64,000 nt of DNA from Brachionus plicatilis (lineage: Eukaryota > Rotifera > Eurotatoria > Ploima > Brachionidae). Both the position numbers and the translations under genes were made by a program. Positions within the stretch are counted from its first letter, which is position 1. Each line of letters begins with the position of its first letter. Where the stretch lies: NCBI GenBank assembly GCA_010279815.1, contig QEOQ01000658.1, positions 1,170,991 through 1,234,990 of the forward strand, read 5' to 3'. Under the pieces are notes generated by a model that was not told the origin of the DNA, did not search any database, and worked only from the letters and a program-made list of their open reading frames with translations. This document shows, piece by piece, positions 61,230 through 64,000 of this stretch.

Positions 61230-62040
61230 AACTTTTGTACAATTTGTATTTCAATATCACAACACCTGGCTTTTTTGAACAATTTCGATTTCATTTGAAT
61301 TTGATTATATATTGAATTTTTGTTCAAATTTTGAATTTCAATTAATAGGCTCCTTGATATCAACTTAATATATTTTGGAATTAAAAACATTCGAATAATA
61401 GTCGAGGAATCCGAGACATAACTCATTTGATCCAAGAGTATTTTTCCATCTTGATATTTTTGATATGTTTAATTGATTCAACCTGCGTCAAGTTCAATTT
61501 AAATTCATCGTTTATTTTTTGGATCTTAAAATTAATTTGATCAAGCGTTGGAAGCATTGCAGGAGAAATTCGCTGGAGGAAAAAAAACAAAATAATTAAT
61601 AAGCCATCAAACAATATCAAATTATTGTGATAAATTTTTATTTTTTTTTTGAAAAAAATCATCAATTTGTCTAACTCTTAAATCAAATTGAGACGCAAAA
61701 ATTATTAGTTTTCCATATCTATAATCCATTTATTTATCTTTTTCATCCCAATTGTCACCTGATCAATATATCAATCAACATTTCAATCTTTTATTTAGTC
61801 TTTTGAAATTATAACAATTGTTGCATTTCGGCCAGCTCGATCTTAGTTTTTTCTATGCCAGTCTCCAACCCCTCAATAAGTATTTGAGAGCACTTAGTTC
61901 TCATGCCGAAGTTTAACGTCTTTACATTCTCATTTCGATTTTATCTGGTCTTGCAATGTTTGGATTGCGTCGGCTACTTGATTTGACTGCAAAGACTGCA
62001 AGGAATCTTCTCTTAAAGTTGAATTATTCTTTAAATAAAA
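61230..62040 (-). pseudogene. decayed coiled-coil coding region
   Basis: On the minus strand, starting after TTTAAAG near 62028, protein-like segments follow one another in order but in different frames: NNSTLREDSLQSLQSNQVAD, then KTLNFGMRTKCSQILIEGLE, IEKTKIELAEMQQLL, GKLIIFASQFDLRVRQIDDF, and after a TTTCCTCCAG site RISPAMLPTLDQINFKIQKI. Stops and one- or two-base shifts separate them. Heptad-like Leu/Ile spacing suggests a coiled coil. I do not recognise the family; a real multi-exon gene with unusual splicing cannot be excluded. Confidence 0.4.
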
Positions 62041-62779
62041 TAATTTATCAAAATGGGACTAATAAAATATATTTTTGCTTACTTTAAATTTTATCTAAAA
62101 TTCATACTGAAATATAATAACACAATTTTCGTCGCCGTGGAAATTAATTTAAAAAAAATTTTTGGTCGGATTCATTTTTAAAGAATTTAAATAAAAATAA
62201 TTTGGCGCTTTTTTGAATATATTTCAAATTTTCAAAAAGTCTTTTATCTAAAATTACTCCTAATTTAAATCAATTAGGATTAATTTTTAGAATTGGTAAA
62301 TTTGGTCAAACCAGTCATTGTGTCTCTGAATTAGTTATAATGGCCGACTAGAATAAAAAACCAAAATTTAAATATTAGATTCCCTTTTTGACGAAGATGA
62401 ATTTGGTAGAATACTTTGGTAAAATTGCGTTCACTTCAATCGGAGAACCCAATTATAATATATAATAATGTATTTTAAATATTTTGATAATCATATTGTT
62501 TCATCCTGATGTAAAATTCTCATATTTCTTTTAGATTTTTACTTAATTTTATAAAAGGTCTTCGGAAACTTAATTCAATTGATGTTTCTTAATACTCTGG
62601 AAAATTATTTTTTTAATTTATTTTATTTTTATAATTTAATACCAGTAAAATATTTTATTGTTAGTGCTTTTATATTTTATAGAAAATTCCTTCAGACAAA
62701 ATAAACGACTTTTTGAAAATTTGAAATATTTTCAAAAAAAAGGGCCAAATAATTTTAATTAAATGTGAAAGATCAAAAT

Positions 62780-63220
62780 TACTTCTCTACTTCCCGCTCA
62801 TTGTCCATAGCATTTTCCATACACATGAACCCATGATCTGGTCAATTTGTGCATTCCACCACCGAAATAAAGGATGTGCGACATTCCTTCCTCGGTCTCA
62901 CGGTCTTTAATCCGCGCGTTGAGAACGTTTCTTATGTTTCTTTTGCGCGGGATATTCGTAACCACTATTTCTTGTATAACCTTCATCTCTCCGCTTTGTT
63001 TTCTTGATTCGCTTTATTTTATTTTTTTTTTCTTGAATTATTATTACATTCTTAGCGCTTAGTTTTTACTAATCCAGCGCTTTCCCTCCCCGCTTAAATT
63101 TCTTAGCGTATAGTTTTACTACCACTTTTAATCGTGACATCATTTAGAAAATTTTTAGCAGCGAAATTTGCTTAGTGCTCCTTAGCTACATGTTGCAGAC
63201 TATTTGTCTGAAAGCGAAAT
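62780..63220. other. GC-richer patch, possibly decayed coding
   Basis: Less AT-rich interval with short open frames on both strands. On the minus strand 62798-62986 reads NIPRKRNIRNVLNARIKDRE, and another frame reads GYTRNSGYEYPAQKKHKKR. No family recognised. It may be a transposon remnant. Confidence 0.3.
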
Positions 63221-63289
63221 TATTTTTTTTTTTTTAACAATTAAAAAACAAAAAAAATTCGAAACAAAATAATTAGATTATTTAAATTT

Positions 63290-63366
63290 AATTGATTATA
63301 TAAAAGGCTAAATTGATTGATTATATAAAAAACTATGTTGATTGATTAAATTGTATAATATTGATT
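63290..63366. repeat. imperfect tandem repeat, TTGATTGATTATATAAAA unit
   Basis: ATTGATTATATAAAAGGCTA, then ATTGATTGATTATATAAAAAACTATG and TTGATTGATTAAATTGTATA follow head to tail, about three units of 25-28 bp. Probably a minor local expansion. Confidence 0.5.
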
Positions 63367-64000
63367 AAATAACAGATAAAAGACTCATATATAAAATAAA
63401 TCTTTTAAATTATACTGAATTAAAAGTTAAATTTTAGAATTAAGTTTGGTTAAGTTACTCATAAACCTCGTCTTCTTGTAAAATTGTTCGTTCCTTTTAA
63501 TGATTTTCTTCTTCATTCACAGTTAACTACCTCGGTTTGAATTGACGCACGCATGCACTTTCTTCATCTGTTGAACATCCTTTTAATTAATAAAACAATT
63601 ACAAATTTTTTCTTATTTTAATTTAGAAAATACAAGTCCAGAAGTAGCCTCGATATATTTTTATAATAAAATTTAGAAATTGTTAGACTCATTTAAGGCA
63701 GTTAGGAAAAGGATTAACTAATTAAAGCATTAATTCAAAAAAATCAAAAACTTTTCACTCAATTGATTTTTTTTTCTAAAGCTAGAAAAAGATGACTGTT
63801 TTTTTTAATTCTTAGAGGTGAACTTTTAGAAAGCTAAATAATTTAGTTTATTTTCAAATAGAAAAATTTTAAAGAAAAATTTGTATTTTCTTAAATCAAA
63901 TAAAAATTAATTACTATTTTAGATTTGTTACCAAATAAAATATTCATAAATAATAGTATTTATTAACTAATTATGAATAATTTAAATACTTTTATTTATT

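Larger units (their letters stand above)
59386..64000. other. gene-poor right end
   Basis: No intact gene is supported. It holds the second MITE copy, a GC-richer island at about 60300-60540, a decayed minus-strand coding region at about 61230-62040 and a GC-richer patch at about 62780-63220. The open frame at 59683-59955 is hydrophobic, reads into the MITE border and resembles no family I know. Confidence 0.5.

Overview
The window is nuclear DNA of an invertebrate animal. It is extremely AT-rich, its genes are split by short GT-AG introns (mostly about 50 to 150 bases), and every recognisable gene belongs to a metazoan family (TRPM channels, RAD51B, GLOD4, class I PITP, CNNM, KDM2, an RBR protein, a rhodopsin-like GPCR). 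The composition, small introns and scattered non-LTR relics suggest a monogonont rotifer such as Brachionus. That assignment is inference from general character; no marker gene proves it.

Region 1 (1-29122) is a cluster of three TRPM-type cation channel genes. TRPM-A (962-5772, +, 5' end missing) and TRPM-B (6735-13304, +, complete, 1264 aa) are tandem divergent paralogues. TRPM-C (29122-17084, -, complete, 1710 aa) lies inverted and is much closer to canonical TRPM proteins. A complete RAD51B gene (16401-14928, -) sits between B and C. Splice models for B, C and RAD51B each sum to an open frame, which is strong internal support. Introns and spacers hold non-LTR relics, a deleted hAT transposon with intact 8-bp target duplication, a TA-flanked MITE and ACGTAA-rich repeats.

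Region 2 (29123-42939) has a single-exon neuropeptide-type GPCR (-), GLOD4 (+), a two-exon 78-aa single-pass membrane protein (+), and a class I phosphatidylinositol transfer protein (-) whose model needs an 8-nt microexon. A gene-poor stretch of about 5 kb follows.

Region 3 (42940-59385) holds three + strand genes: a CNNM-type transporter, a KDM2 histone demethylase that ends after its PHD finger without F-box or leucine-rich repeats, and an intronless RBR ubiquitin-ligase-like protein. A large intron of KDM2 contains a 295-bp fold-back element and a cluster of small palindromic repeats.

Region 4 (59386-64000) shows no convincing intact gene. It contains a second, inverted copy of the TA-flanked MITE, a conspicuous GC-richer island near 60.3-60.5 kb and what looks like a decayed coiled-coil gene on the minus strand.

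Functionally the genes are a typical animal mix: ion channels and an Mg-type transporter, signalling, lipid transfer, DNA repair and chromatin. I see no operon-like linkage beyond the TRPM duplication. No tRNA, rRNA or CRISPR was recognised.
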